Assembly: GCA_018820205.1 (NCBI GenBank)
Contig: JAHJOK010000076.1
Location: 1 to 60,492, forward strand
Direction of reading: 5' to 3'
DNA from: Alphaproteobacteria bacterium
GTDB taxonomy: Bacteria > Pseudomonadota > Alphaproteobacteria > Caulobacterales > Caulobacteraceae
DNA length: 60,492 nt
The translations under genes and the position numbers were made by a program. The notes beneath the pieces were generated by a model. That model saw nothing but the letters and a program-made list of their open reading frames with translations, did no database searches and was not told where the DNA came from. Shown piece by piece: positions 34,744 through 43,085 of this stretch (within the stretch, counting starts at the first letter, position 1; every line of letters starts with the position of its first letter).

Positions 34744-34984
34744 CCTCCGTAGGTTCAGTGCTCAAGCCGGCTTCGGCCGGAAAGCCGCCGGGGGGTTAGG
34801 GCCCTCCGGCGGCGCCCTTTCATCCGGCGATCATCACGCGCAGGAAGATCCGGGCAAGGATCTCGAACAGCTCGTCCAGCCAAGGCGGCAGACGGTTTCT
34901 CCTGGATGCGCTCATGGCGCGACCTCCGTAGGTTCAGCGACCCTGCCCGGTATTGGTCAGGGGCGAAACAGGGTTAGGGCCCTG
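34744..34984. repeat. Duplicated leader-like segment in the gene-poor interval
   Basis: CCTCCGTAGGTTCAG occurs at 34744-34758 and 34923-34937, and each copy is followed about 36 bases later by GTTAGGGCCCT (near 34794 and 34973). On the minus strand each unit reads as AGGGCCCTAAC, spacer, then CTGAACCTACGGAGG, which contains a strong ribosome site. The first unit has a small reading frame behind it. A hairpin with arms GCCGCCGG and CCGGCGGC lies at about 34784-34812. Confidence 0.6.
34820..34915 (-). CDS. Small hydrophobic/amphipathic peptide, 31 residues
   Basis: An ATG at 34915 follows an ACGGAGG ribosome site by seven bases. The peptide begins MSASRRNRLPPWLDELFEIL and ends in a hydrophobic helix (ARIFLRVMIAG). 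It stops just before a GC-rich hairpin at 34784-34812 that could end its transcript. A basic N-terminus followed by an amphipathic helix recalls small membrane peptides and type I toxins, but there is no direct evidence. Confidence 0.4.
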   Translation of the reverse strand: MSASRRNRLPPWLDELFEILARIFLRVMIAG

Positions 34985-35544
34985 TACGCACACACGGGTC
35001 TGGACCCCCATCACTAAGGAGGGGAGACAGTTGCGTGACAGCGGTGTGACGGTCCCGGGGGGGTGACCCCGGCGCCACACCTCGCTCAAATAATCGTTCG
35101 CTTCATTTTGCCGAGCCGACGGCCGTTTGAGCGGTTTTGCCCGGGCTGGCGGTCCGAATTCTCTAAGTACAGTTTTTTCTCGACTTCCGACTACAACGCT
35201 CCCGCCCGGAGCCCACCGACCTCATCGTCCATCATCAGCTCCGGTGATTCCTATTGCCGGCGCACGATGTGCGCCGCAAATCGCTATCCCATAACGAAGA
35301 ACCCCCGGCCTTGCGGCGCGGGGGCTTCTCGTTCAGCATGCATGCGGGTGTGACAGCCCGGATCAGTGATAGGCGACGATTCCGTTTGGCGACGGGATCT
35401 CGTTGAAGGCGAGCCCTTGGCGGGGCTTGCGAGGCGGACGCGCTTGGCGGCGCGACCGAACCTTGGCCTTTATGGCCGGGGGCGGCGCGCCATGTCCAGA
35501 GGGATTCATCCCTTAAAAGCACGTCGAGTGGTCTCACTGACCTA
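34916..35544. other. Gene-poor interval between cargo and replication operon
   Basis: I see no convincing protein gene here; the short frames at 35063-35353 and 35366-35587 lack ribosome sites and family signals. The interval holds one half of the duplicated leader, one palindrome (GCGCACGATGTGCGC, 35260-35274), a hairpin with arms CCCCCG and CGGGGG (35302-35324), and several TGTGAC-type motifs near 35033, 35047 and 35347. It probably carries the control region for the rightward operon. Confidence 0.5.
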
Positions 35545-35590
35545 CTGTCACCCCCCGGCTTTCGGCCCGATGCCGAAGCGGCTGTGACAG
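35545..35590 (+). promoter_or_regulatory. Nested inverted repeats before the replication operon
   Basis: CTGTCAC (35545-35551) is the exact inverse of GTGACAG (35584-35590). Between them lies an inner near-palindrome GCTTTCGGC-N5-GCCGAAGC. The structure ends 18 bases before the first start codon of the operon and could be an operator or an attenuating hairpin. Confidence 0.45.
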
Positions 35591-35608
35591 GCCAACAGTG
35601 AGAAAACC

Positions 35609-36040
35609 ATGACCCTCCAACATACGGGCGCCGCCATGCGCGAGCCCTTCCCCTATGTGATCGATCCCGGTCACCGAGCTCCCCTGCCCGCCGGTCTGCC
35701 GGCGGCGCTCTGGGAGTTGTACGAAAACGGTTTCCAGACCTTCGACGCCGACCCCGGGGCGCACATCCTCGGCCGGGACCTGGCCGTGAAAGACTTCGAC
35801 CCGAACCGTTGGATCCGCGAGCTCGAGGCCGCCGGCGGCGGCGTCTGGTTCAGCATGGCGCTTTCGATGTCGCCCGAGGGCGATCTCCTGACGGCCATCC
35901 CGGTCTGGCTGCAGCTGCGAGAGCCGGCCGATGCTGAGCCGCGCCGGGCCGCCATCTTTCGGAGGATGGTGCTGCGCGAGGCCGTGCGGATCCTCCGAGG
36001 CGACGACACGATCGGCACGGGCCTGGCGGTGGCGTCATGA
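35609..36040 (+). CDS. Hypothetical protein, first gene of the element's operon
   Basis: The product has 143 residues and no recognised domain. The C-terminal half is helical and rich in Arg (RRAAIFRRMVLREAVRILRG). ATG 35609 lies just after the nested inverted repeat; an in-frame ATG at 35636 is an alternative. The stop overlaps the next start (ATGA), and this kind of overlap recurs along the operon. Confidence 0.6.
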   Translation: MTLQHTGAAMREPFPYVIDPGHRAPLPAGLPAALWELYENGFQTFDADPGAHILGRDLAVKDFDPNRWIRELEAAGGGVWFSMALSMSPEGDLLTAIPVWLQLREPADAEPRRAAIFRRMVLREAVRILRGDDTIGTGLAVAS

Positions 36041-36711
36041 TGGCCCGCGCCTACGTTCCGTCTTGCGAAGAGCCGAGGGAAACATGCGCGACGCCCGATC
36101 AGCCGGCGCACGCCGTGCGCCGGGCCCTAGCCGCCCTCGAGGCAATACTCACCACGGCTGAGACTTCTGATCGGCCGATCGATATTCTTGCGCTCCATCG
36201 GATCGCAGACGATCTCGCTGGATTTTGCGCTCAAGAGTCCGCCGAAGCATCGAGCGCGGATCTCGCGGTCACACGCCGCCTTGCCGCTGGGCTGGACAAC
36301 CTCGAGCTGGTCCAGATCGGCCTGCAGCTTGATCGCCTGTTCCCGGAATTGATGCGCCGCATCGGCGTCCAAGGCGACCGGATCGCGGCGGCCCACGATG
36401 CGGCCCATCGTGAGAACCCGGACTGGTCCGTGCTGCGCATTCCAGATCGATCTGCGGTCATCCGTCGGCACGAAGACGCGCAAGGCGTCTACGCCCTGGA
36501 CGTCGATCCGGAACTCACCAGCTTCCGGCTTATCGCGTTGTCAGACCGGGCCTCGACGCTCCGCGCGACTTCGATGGCGGCGCTTCGCACGAAGGCGAGG
36601 TTGGTCAGTTGGCGTGAGGGGCCGTTCAAGGACATGTCGGTGCTGGCCTCCTTGCTGGCCGATCTCGGCGGTGACGGGGCCGACGAAGCGGCTGACGCCT
36701 CGCCAACCTGA
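36037..36711 (+). CDS. Hypothetical helical protein of the element's operon
   Basis: The product has 224 residues, mostly helical, with no domain I recognise. It starts at an ATGA overlap with the gene before. The palindrome at 36106-36120 lies in its coding sequence (giving PAHAVRRA). It is followed by a 120-base gap before the HTH gene. Confidence 0.6.
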   Translation: MMARAYVPSCEEPRETCATPDQPAHAVRRALAALEAILTTAETSDRPIDILALHRIADDLAGFCAQESAEASSADLAVTRRLAAGLDNLELVQIGLQLDRLFPELMRRIGVQGDRIAAAHDAAHRENPDWSVLRIPDRSAVIRRHEDAQGVYALDVDPELTSFRLIALSDRASTLRATSMAALRTKARLVSWREGPFKDMSVLASLLADLGGDGADEAADASPT

Positions 36712-36830
36712 TCGCGTTCATGCGGCGCGGTCGTCGGCGCACCTAGCGTCTCCCGACGACCGCGCCCGCGTTGCGCAGCCAAGTTCCTCCATGCCCGCGA
36801 ATCGACGCCGGTGCACTCCGGAGATCATCC

Positions 36831-37055
36831 ATGTCTGACATTCCCCCGAAACTGCTCACTTCGCAGGAGGCGGCAGAGGTTCTCAACGTCTCCAACTCCT
36901 GGATGGCGCAGAGCCGGCTAACCGGTAAAGGGCCGAGCTTCATCTGCGTCGGCGCCCGGCGGCTCTACGCGCCGGACGACCTCTCGGCCTGGATGGCGTC
37001 GAAGCGCCGTCAGTCGACGTCGCAGATCTCGGTCGAAGCGGGAGCTTCGCGATGA
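36831..37055 (+). CDS. AlpA/excisionase-like helix-turn-helix protein
   Basis: The product has 74 residues. LLTSQEAAEVLNVSNSWMAQ followed by RLYAPDDLSAWMASKR is the winged-HTH MerR-like pattern of AlpA and excisionase proteins. Such proteins activate or direct excision of P4-like elements and also control their replication operons. The integrase gene is at the far right end. The start codon at 36831 opens directly on the HTH. The next gene starts inside its stop (ATGA). Confidence 0.8.
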   Translation: MSDIPPKLLTSQEAAEVLNVSNSWMAQSRLTGKGPSFICVGARRLYAPDDLSAWMASKRRQSTSQISVEAGASR

Positions 37056-37981
37056 GCCGGGCCTCCGTATTGGGCCCCAGCGACATCGATGTGTACGCGG
37101 CGCTCACAGCGAGAGATGCCGCCGCCCAAGATCTCGCTCAACTGCAGCGCCGCAGCGCTGAAGCGGATGAGGCGCTCGTTGAGGCCGAACGCGATGCGAG
37201 CGCCTCCGGCCTCGCGATGGCTCGGGCTTCCGATGAAGCTTCCGAGACCGCCTATATCGATGCGGTCGGCCGCGTGGATCGTGCACGAACGGTGGCCGCC
37301 GGCATTGCCGAGACGCTTATCCCCGATGCCGAGCTTGCGCTCGAGGCGGCGGAGTCGGCCGTCCTCGAGGCACAGCGCACGGCGTGCGCTGATGAAGCGG
37401 CGGCCCTGAGCGATCTCGTCGCCCGGCGTCTGGAAGAAGAGTATCCGGTCATCCTCGGCCAGCTCGAGGCGCTGAAATCAGCCGTGGCTGATGCGGAGGC
37501 CGTCCTGGCTGCCGCAAACAGAAACCTGCCGGCGGGACGCGAGCCTCTGCTGCCGATCGAACATCGGGTCCGCGACGTCGTTGCCCAGCAGGGCGGCATC
37601 GTGGCGCGTGAGGTTGTCAGTGTCTGGTGCTACGCCGGGACTTGCTCTCCGGTTTCTGCAGAGCGCATCAGTGAGATCGTCCGCACTCGAAGGGGGCGGC
37701 GAGCTGGCGAGGTCGATGGGCACGTCCTCCCGTCGAGGTCGCGCGGCAACTCCGGTAGGGGCAGTCTCCCGTCGTCAGGGCGCCTCCGGATCACGGATGG
37801 GCATCGCGTCGAACTCCGGCGTCTTGTTCAGGTTACCCTTGAAGAACGCATCCACTCGTCGATGTGGGCGCGCCTGAAGGATGCCCGCCTTCCGACGCTC
37901 CGCCCGGCGGTCACAGCCCCTAGGCGCTGGACGGAATTGCGGGAACTGGCCGAGCACCGGGACCTGGCGGTCACGGAATGA
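37052..37981 (+). CDS. Coiled-coil protein of the replication operon
   Basis: The product has 309 residues. The first 170 residues are Ala/Glu-rich heptad-type sequence (EADEALVEAERDASASGL; AELALEAAESAVLEAQ), which predicts a long coiled coil. The C-terminal part is basic and less regular. I recognise no family. It overlaps both neighbours by ATGA. A palindrome of the repeated family lies inside at 37375-37389. Confidence 0.6.
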   Translation: MSRASVLGPSDIDVYAALTARDAAAQDLAQLQRRSAEADEALVEAERDASASGLAMARASDEASETAYIDAVGRVDRARTVAAGIAETLIPDAELALEAAESAVLEAQRTACADEAAALSDLVARRLEEEYPVILGQLEALKSAVADAEAVLAAANRNLPAGREPLLPIEHRVRDVVAQQGGIVAREVVSVWCYAGTCSPVSAERISEIVRTRRGRRAGEVDGHVLPSRSRGNSGRGSLPSSGRLRITDGHRVELRRLVQVTLEERIHSSMWARLKDARLPTLRPAVTAPRRWTELRELAEHRDLAVTE

Positions 37982-38244
37982 GGTCAGTGAGGCTCTTCAA
38001 GGAGCCCGTTGAACGGTGGGCCTTCGTCAAGGACGGACAACCTGCCTTCACCGGCAGGCGGGGCTGGGTCGCGGAGCTTTCAGACGGCACGCACAGGTAT
38101 CGCGTGAGGCGATGCGGCGCCGATCCTGATGTGAACGAGCCGATTGAGATCCGCCCGTTTCTACGCATTGTGTCCTTGCGTGTGGTCGAAAACGGCATGC
38201 GTCGTCCAAGGTTGTGCCGGCAGGCGAGGCTCGTGCCTCTATGA
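37978..38244 (+). CDS. Small hypothetical protein of the replication operon
   Basis: The product has 88 residues, basic, with two short strands (WAFVKDGQPAFTGRRGWVAEL) and no recognised domain. It is coupled at both ends by ATGA overlaps to the coiled-coil gene and the primase-like gene, which supports it as a real gene. Confidence 0.55.
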   Translation: MRSVRLFKEPVERWAFVKDGQPAFTGRRGWVAELSDGTHRYRVRRCGADPDVNEPIEIRPFLRIVSLRVVENGMRRPRLCRQARLVPL

Positions 38245-38546
38245 CCGGCCGTGTGGATTTTCCCCGGGTGAACGCCACAGCGCTCCGCAACAGCCAAGCG
38301 GTGCTCAGGGGGTTGCTGCCGGACGGCAGGCGCGATGGCCAAGAGTGGGTCGCTCGAAACCCTCACCGGAATGACCGCCACCTCGGCAGCTTCAAGGTCA
38401 ACCTCGAGACCGGAAAGTGGGGAGACTTCGCTGCCGGCGATCGCGGCGGCGACCTCGTGAGCCTCGCCGCCTTCGTCGCCCGGACGTCGCAACGGGACGC
38501 CTGTATTCGCCTGGCCGAGAGCCTTGGCATCAATCCATTTGAGTGA
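38241..38546 (+). CDS. CHC2-like primase N-terminal domain protein without zinc ligands
   Basis: The product has 101 residues. GSFKVNLETGKWGDFAAGDRGGDLVSLAAF resembles the CHC2 domain at the start of DnaG- and phage-type primases (quoted here as the parts GSFKVNLETGKWGDF and GGDLVSLAAFV). The Cys and His zinc ligands are missing. In many phages this domain is fused to Toprim and helicase domains; here it is a separate gene lying two genes before the Toprim-DUF927 gene. It starts at an ATGA overlap. Confidence 0.7.
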   Translation: MTGRVDFPRVNATALRNSQAVLRGLLPDGRRDGQEWVARNPHRNDRHLGSFKVNLETGKWGDFAAGDRGGDLVSLAAFVARTSQRDACIRLAESLGINPFE

Positions 38547-38550
38547 AGCC

Positions 38551-38868
38551 ATGAGAGCCCGAGAAACCTTCACCCCGGCGCAGAGCCGCGCTGCTCGAGG
38601 CCTGCTCGATTGGACATCGGCGGAGCTGTCGAAGCGCTCAGGCATCGAGCATCATCTGATCCAAGCCTTCGAAGGTGACGAGGCGGACCTGGAGCCGTAC
38701 GCCTTGGCCGCCATCGGTCGCTCGTTCGCTAAGTCCGGCGTAATCGCGAAACAGGGACGATCGGCCGGTGACGGCGTTCGCTTCAGCCGTAGGCCCAGCG
38801 CGCGTGATGGCTGGATGCTGAACGGTCTGCCTGATTTTCTCTCCGCCAACGATGCGGACGAGACGTGA
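38551..38868 (+). CDS. XRE-like helix-turn-helix protein
   Basis: The product has 105 residues. AARGLLDWTSAELSKRSGIE followed by a third helix region is the lambda-repressor-like HTH pattern often found as a short phage regulator. The C-terminus (GVRFSRRPSARDGWML) is basic. It lies between the primase fragment and the helicase gene, and its stop overlaps the next start (TGATG). Confidence 0.7.
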   Translation: MRARETFTPAQSRAARGLLDWTSAELSKRSGIEHHLIQAFEGDEADLEPYALAAIGRSFAKSGVIAKQGRSAGDGVRFSRRPSARDGWMLNGLPDFLSANDADET

Positions 38869-41396
38869 TGAGCGGTTCCGATGCAACGGACCCATTCGCC
38901 CGGATCACACCTGATCCAGATGCCGATGGCGACGGCCGAGCCAAAACCTCAAAGGATTATGGCGACCTGATCGCGCCGCTGCCAGTCGATGCGCCTACGC
39001 TTCCCGACACATGGCGGGGTCCTGGCGATGTTCACGCGAAATGGCCGTACCGAGACAGCGCTGGACGGATCCTCCGGTGGACGCTGCGCTTCACCAAGCC
39101 GGATGGGGAGAAGGATATTCGCCCCGCGACTTTGTGGCGCTCCTCCGACGGTAAGCTGAAGTGGCGCCTCGCTGCGGGCGGTGACAGTCGCCCGTTGTAT
39201 GGTCTTGATCGACTGGCCGATCGCCCCGATGCGCCGGTCCTTTTCGTCGAGGGCGAGAAGACGTCGGACGCGGCTCAGGCGCGCTTCCCTGCCTTCGTCG
39301 CAATGACATGGCCGGGCGGCAGCAACGCCGTCTCGAAGGCCGATATGGCGCCGCTGATTGGCAGAACCATAGTCGTCTGGCCAGATGCTGACGACGCCGG
39401 CCGCAAGGCCGCCGAAGCGATCCGCAGAGCAGCGACGTCGGCGGGAGCGCACGCCGTGCGCTTGGTCGATCTGCCGAGCGGCCTGCCTAAGGGTTGGGAC
39501 CTGGCTGACGACTGGCCGCCGTTCCTGGGCGAAGTGCAGGCCTCAGCCTTGCTGGACGCGGCCCTTCAGGCGTGCCGGTCAGAGACGGTCGTGCCTTGGG
39601 GATACCGAGGGGATTCGACGGGCTGGTATTGGGCCCCACCGGGCGACAGCAAGGGGGGCGACGGTCCACCCCCGCCCGTGTGGTTAAGTTCGCCCTTCCA
39701 ACTCGCCGCTTCGGCTCGAGACGAGGACGGCTTGGACTGGTCCTTGGTCCTCGATTTTCGGGACCCGGACGGGCGAACCAAGCGGGAGATCATCGGTAAG
39801 TCGGAGCTGGCCGGGGACGCGACCGATGTGCGCCGGCGCCTGATGGGAGCCGGCCTGCAGCTCGCCACGAACAGGGCCGCGAAGGAACGCTTCCAGTCCT
39901 TGCTGGGAGCCATGATCTCACCGGCCCGGGCTCGGCTCGTGTCATCGACAGGATGGAAGGGCGAGATCTACGTCCTGCCCCACCGATCGATCGGCGCGAT
40001 GGCGAGCACGGAAACCGTCATCTTCCGGGGGCGAGCTGGCGGGACCTATCACGGGGAGGCGGGCTCCTTTGAGGCGTGGCGAGCGGAGGTCGCCGCACCC
40101 ATGTCAGGGAACGCGATCGGGCTCTTCGCCATGTCGGCGGCGTTCGCCGGGCCCCTAATGCGGCCGTTGCATGCCGAAGGGGGTGGTTTCCATTTTCGAG
40201 GCGGATCGTCGACGGCGAAGACGACGGTCCTTCGTGTCGCCGGCAGCGTGTGCGGGGGCGGCGGCCCTCTCGGCTTTCTGCAATCCTGGCGGAACACCGA
40301 CAATGCGCTTGAGGCAGTCGCCCTTGCCCACAACGACGGAGTGCTGGCGCTGGACGAGCTGCGCGCGCTCTCGCCGGAGGCCGCCGGCGCCGCCGCCTAT
40401 GCGCTCGCGACGGGCGCGACCAAGGGTCGTCTGAGGGCCGATGCTGAGTTGAGGGCCCGGCCGTCTTGGCGGGTCATGATCCTGTCCACGGGGGAGCTTT
40501 CGCTGTCCGACCTGATCAGCCTGACCCGCAGCAAGGACAAGACCTATGCCGGGCAGGAGCTGAGGCTCATCGATATCGCCGTCGATATGGAAGCGCCGGG
40601 TGCAGACGGAAAGTCGATGGGTGCTTGGGAAACGATCCACGGGGCCGTGTCGCCGGCCGCCTTCTCCGACACCGTCAAGGAGGCCAGCGCCGAACACTAT
40701 GGTCACGCCCTGCCGATCTTTCTCGAACGCTATCTGACCCGAAAAGCCGAAATGCTTGCGGCGGCCGAGCGGATCCAGGCGGACTTCCTGGCCGATGTGC
40801 TGAGGCCCGGAGATCATGGTCAGGCCCATCGGGCCGCGCAGCGGTTCGCTGTCGTCGCTGCGGCGGGCGAGCTGGCGGCCCTGATGAACGTGGTTCCTTG
40901 GGAACCCGGCGAGGCGGCAAAGGCGGCGGCCACACTGTTTGAGCGCTGGGCCAAGACGTTCGGCCGCAAGACGCAACGTGAGGACCGTGAGGCCATCCAG
41001 CGTGTCCGCGCGTTCATCGAGCGGTTCGAGTCCTCGCGATTCCGGCTTTTGAAGGAGGGATCAGAAACCGACCCGGTGGTCGCTGAAGGCGAGGACTGTC
41101 TCTCGAAGCAGCGGGACGGTGAGGCGCGGTCTCTCGATTCCGCCGGGTGGAAGGGCTTCCACGCGGGGCGGGGCCTCGTCTTCCACTTCAACACTGAGTT
41201 TATGAAGAGCGAGGTGTTTGCCGGCATGAGCGCCCGTGCCGCGCTGCTCGCCATCAGGGCCGCCGGCTACCTGCTTTCCAATGGGGAGGCGACCCGCCTG
41301 ACGAACAAGATCTCCGTGCCGGGTGTGGGCAAGCGCAACGTCTACAGCATCCTGGGCACGTTGATGGACGCCGAGGACTTCACCGATGAAGCTTGA
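38868..41396 (+). CDS. Toprim and DUF927 helicase replication protein
   Basis: The product has 842 residues. A Toprim domain comes first, with catalytic VEGEKT (127-132) and WPDADDAG (171-178). The DUF927 P-loop domain follows, with a Walker A site GGSSTAKTT (445-453) and a Walker B-type VLALDEL near 490. Together with the CHC2-like gene upstream it forms a split primase-helicase that should start DNA synthesis on the element. The C-terminal part is helical. Start at ATG 38868, overlapping the previous stop; a GTG three bases upstream is possible. One palindrome lies in it at 39447-39461. Confidence 0.88.
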   Translation: MSGSDATDPFARITPDPDADGDGRAKTSKDYGDLIAPLPVDAPTLPDTWRGPGDVHAKWPYRDSAGRILRWTLRFTKPDGEKDIRPATLWRSSDGKLKWRLAAGGDSRPLYGLDRLADRPDAPVLFVEGEKTSDAAQARFPAFVAMTWPGGSNAVSKADMAPLIGRTIVVWPDADDAGRKAAEAIRRAATSAGAHAVRLVDLPSGLPKGWDLADDWPPFLGEVQASALLDAALQACRSETVVPWGYRGDSTGWYWAPPGDSKGGDGPPPPVWLSSPFQLAASARDEDGLDWSLVLDFRDPDGRTKREIIGKSELAGDATDVRRRLMGAGLQLATNRAAKERFQSLLGAMISPARARLVSSTGWKGEIYVLPHRSIGAMASTETVIFRGRAGGTYHGEAGSFEAWRAEVAAPMSGNAIGLFAMSAAFAGPLMRPLHAEGGGFHFRGGSSTAKTTVLRVAGSVCGGGGPLGFLQSWRNTDNALEAVALAHNDGVLALDELRALSPEAAGAAAYALATGATKGRLRADAELRARPSWRVMILSTGELSLSDLISLTRSKDKTYAGQELRLIDIAVDMEAPGADGKSMGAWETIHGAVSPAAFSDTVKEASAEHYGHALPIFLERYLTRKAEMLAAAERIQADFLADVLRPGDHGQAHRAAQRFAVVAAAGELAALMNVVPWEPGEAAKAAATLFERWAKTFGRKTQREDREAIQRVRAFIERFESSRFRLLKEGSETDPVVAEGEDCLSKQRDGEARSLDSAGWKGFHAGRGLVFHFNTEFMKSEVFAGMSARAALLAIRAAGYLLSNGEATRLTNKISVPGVGKRNVYSILGTLMDAEDFTDEA

Positions 41397-41673
41397 GGCC
41401 TCCCTCGATGAGCTCTGGCGGCGTCACCGGCCGGAGGACTTGGCCCAAGTCTCCGACGATGAAATCGCCCGCGCGCTGGACTGGTCGGAACGGGTCGCGG
41501 TGGTCCTGTCCGATGGCGCGCTCGGATACGATGCCGCCGAGGCGCTGGCCAGCGAGCAACTCGACTACGTCCCGTCATTGCTAGCTCGCAGCGCCGCTAG
41601 AGGGCTTTTCTCCAGTTCCCAGTGTTCACACCCGGGAACCGCCGGCGACAAAACCGGGAACCAAAAACGCTGA
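41386..41673 (+). CDS. Small hypothetical protein, end of the replication operon
   Basis: The product has 95 residues, acidic and helical (LDELWRRHRPEDLAQVSDDEIARALDW). It overlaps the helicase gene by 11 bases. The coding end runs into the right GGGAAC array, so its last 15 or so residues may be fortuitous. No domain is recognised. Confidence 0.55.
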   Translation: MKLEASLDELWRRHRPEDLAQVSDDEIARALDWSERVAVVLSDGALGYDAAEALASEQLDYVPSLLARSAARGLFSSSQCSHPGTAGDKTGNQKR

Positions 41674-41722
41674 AGGCTTTCCGAGGGTTGGCCCGAAAGT
41701 TCCCATGTTCCCAGTGTTCCCA
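41615..41722. repeat. Right GTTCCCA repeat array (candidate iterons)
   Basis: GTTCCCA occurs at 41615, 41699, 41707 and 41716 (a degenerate copy at 41624), with inverted GGGAACC copies at 41634 and 41656. Most copies point the opposite way from the left array at 25618-25719. The array lies between the replication operon and the integrase gene, a natural place for an origin. Confidence 0.6.
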
Positions 41723-41755
41723 CCCGATTTGACAGACCCACGCGAACGCAGCTCG

Positions 41756-43060
41756 CTAGGCGCGGCGTTCGGCGAGGTGGGTGACGTTTGACGGCGCCGG
41801 CTGACCGGACACGATTTCCTCCACGCGATCAGCCCAGGCGAACAGCGCGGCACGTCGATCCGGGCGATACTCGTGACGCTGATAGACGCCGATCAGACCG
41901 CCTTGCGCGCCCGATACGTGGTTCAGGATCCGCTCAATGACGTGAGGCGCGACACCCATTCCGGCCATCCCGGTTGCAGCCGTCCTGCGCAGGTCATGCA
42001 GGCGCCATGTCGCGGCGCTGGGCATAGGCGGCTGGTCTGTGTCGATAGGCAGGAGAGCGCCAGCCTCCCTCACCCGCCGATTGAGCTGGCGCTTCGTCGC
42101 TGAAAAGCCGGTCGCGGCCGTCTCGAGGCCACGCCCCGGGAACAGATGCGGTCCTGTTCGCGAAACGGACTTGATTATCGCAAGCGCCTGGCGACTGAGG
42201 TCGACCTCATGAGCACGGCCGTTCTTCGTGCGCTCGCCTGGCAGTCGCCAAATTCCGGCCTCAAGGTCGAGCTCGCTCCACAGCATGCCGGCCACTTCGC
42301 CCCGGCGCTGCCCGGTCAATAGCAGCAGCTTCACGATCTGCCCGAATGTCCCGCTCAAACGGTCGGCCCCCAGCCACGCCAGACGCAGCTCATCATTCGT
42401 CAGCACCCGCTCTCGCGGCTTGGGCCTCGGAGGGGCGCGGAAGCCGTCGCAGGGCGACCTTTCGATGAGATCCCGCTCGAGACACCAGCTGAAGAAGGGG
42501 CGGACCACAGCGAACGTTGAGCGTGCGATGGCGGGAGACCGAAGGCTGAGCTTGTCGATCAGGTCGGCAACGTCAGATCGACGAACGTCTCCGATGTGGC
42601 GATCGCCCCACTCGGTTGACGGGCCGCGCCGTAGCAGGCGTGACGTCTCCAAAGCCGATCGACTCTGGCTGCCTCGAAGCTCAATATAGCGATCGACGAC
42701 GTTTCGAACGGTGTCACGCTCTCGACCGACCGCCTGCAGTATGGCCTCGGCCTGAGTGGAGCGGGCCGCCTCACGATCGGCGAAAGGATCCTGTGTCAGA
42801 TCCACCTTGGCGAGGAGCTGCCGCGCCTCTGCCCGGGCCTGATCAATCGTCCAGGGCCTGCCATGATGGCCGATCACAAGACGCCGCGTTTTCGAGACGC
42901 CTGCGGGCATCTTGGCGCGGTACTGAATGAGGTAGATGCGCGCGCCGGCGGGCGTTACACGGACCCCGAACCGTCCGAGCGCAGAGTCCCACAGGTAGAT
43001 GTCGCGGTCTCCCGGTTGGACAGCTTCGATCGTTGTTTTGGAAAGTTTCGTGACCGCCAC
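41756..43060 (-). CDS. int: Tyrosine site-specific integrase (P4-like)
   Basis: The product has 434 residues. An N-terminal DUF4102-type arm-binding domain (YLWDSALGRFGVRV, then RRLVIGHHG) is followed by a SAM-like core-binding domain and the catalytic domain. The catalytic residues are Arg252 (LTGQRRGEV), His355 and Arg358 (HDLRRTAAT), His381 (LNHVSG) and Tyr393 (GVYQRHEY). It should recombine the 37-bp tRNA-Ala site. The gene lies 160 bases from attR, pointing into the element. Confidence 0.95.
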   Translation of the reverse strand: MAVTKLSKTTIEAVQPGDRDIYLWDSALGRFGVRVTPAGARIYLIQYRAKMPAGVSKTRRLVIGHHGRPWTIDQARAEARQLLAKVDLTQDPFADREAARSTQAEAILQAVGRERDTVRNVVDRYIELRGSQSRSALETSRLLRRGPSTEWGDRHIGDVRRSDVADLIDKLSLRSPAIARSTFAVVRPFFSWCLERDLIERSPCDGFRAPPRPKPRERVLTNDELRLAWLGADRLSGTFGQIVKLLLLTGQRRGEVAGMLWSELDLEAGIWRLPGERTKNGRAHEVDLSRQALAIIKSVSRTGPHLFPGRGLETAATGFSATKRQLNRRVREAGALLPIDTDQPPMPSAATWRLHDLRRTAATGMAGMGVAPHVIERILNHVSGAQGGLIGVYQRHEYRPDRRAALFAWADRVEEIVSGQPAPSNVTHLAERRA

Positions 43061-43085
43061 TGAAGGTTCGACCTATCCCTATGAT

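Noticed and set aside
35063..35587. Two short plus-strand frames before the replication operon
   Set aside because: No ribosome site, odd composition and repeats across them point to a control region.
36831..43060. A toxin-antitoxin pair formed by the HTH and coiled-coil genes
   Set aside because: Sizes and motifs do not fit known pairs; their place in the replication operon is explanation enough.
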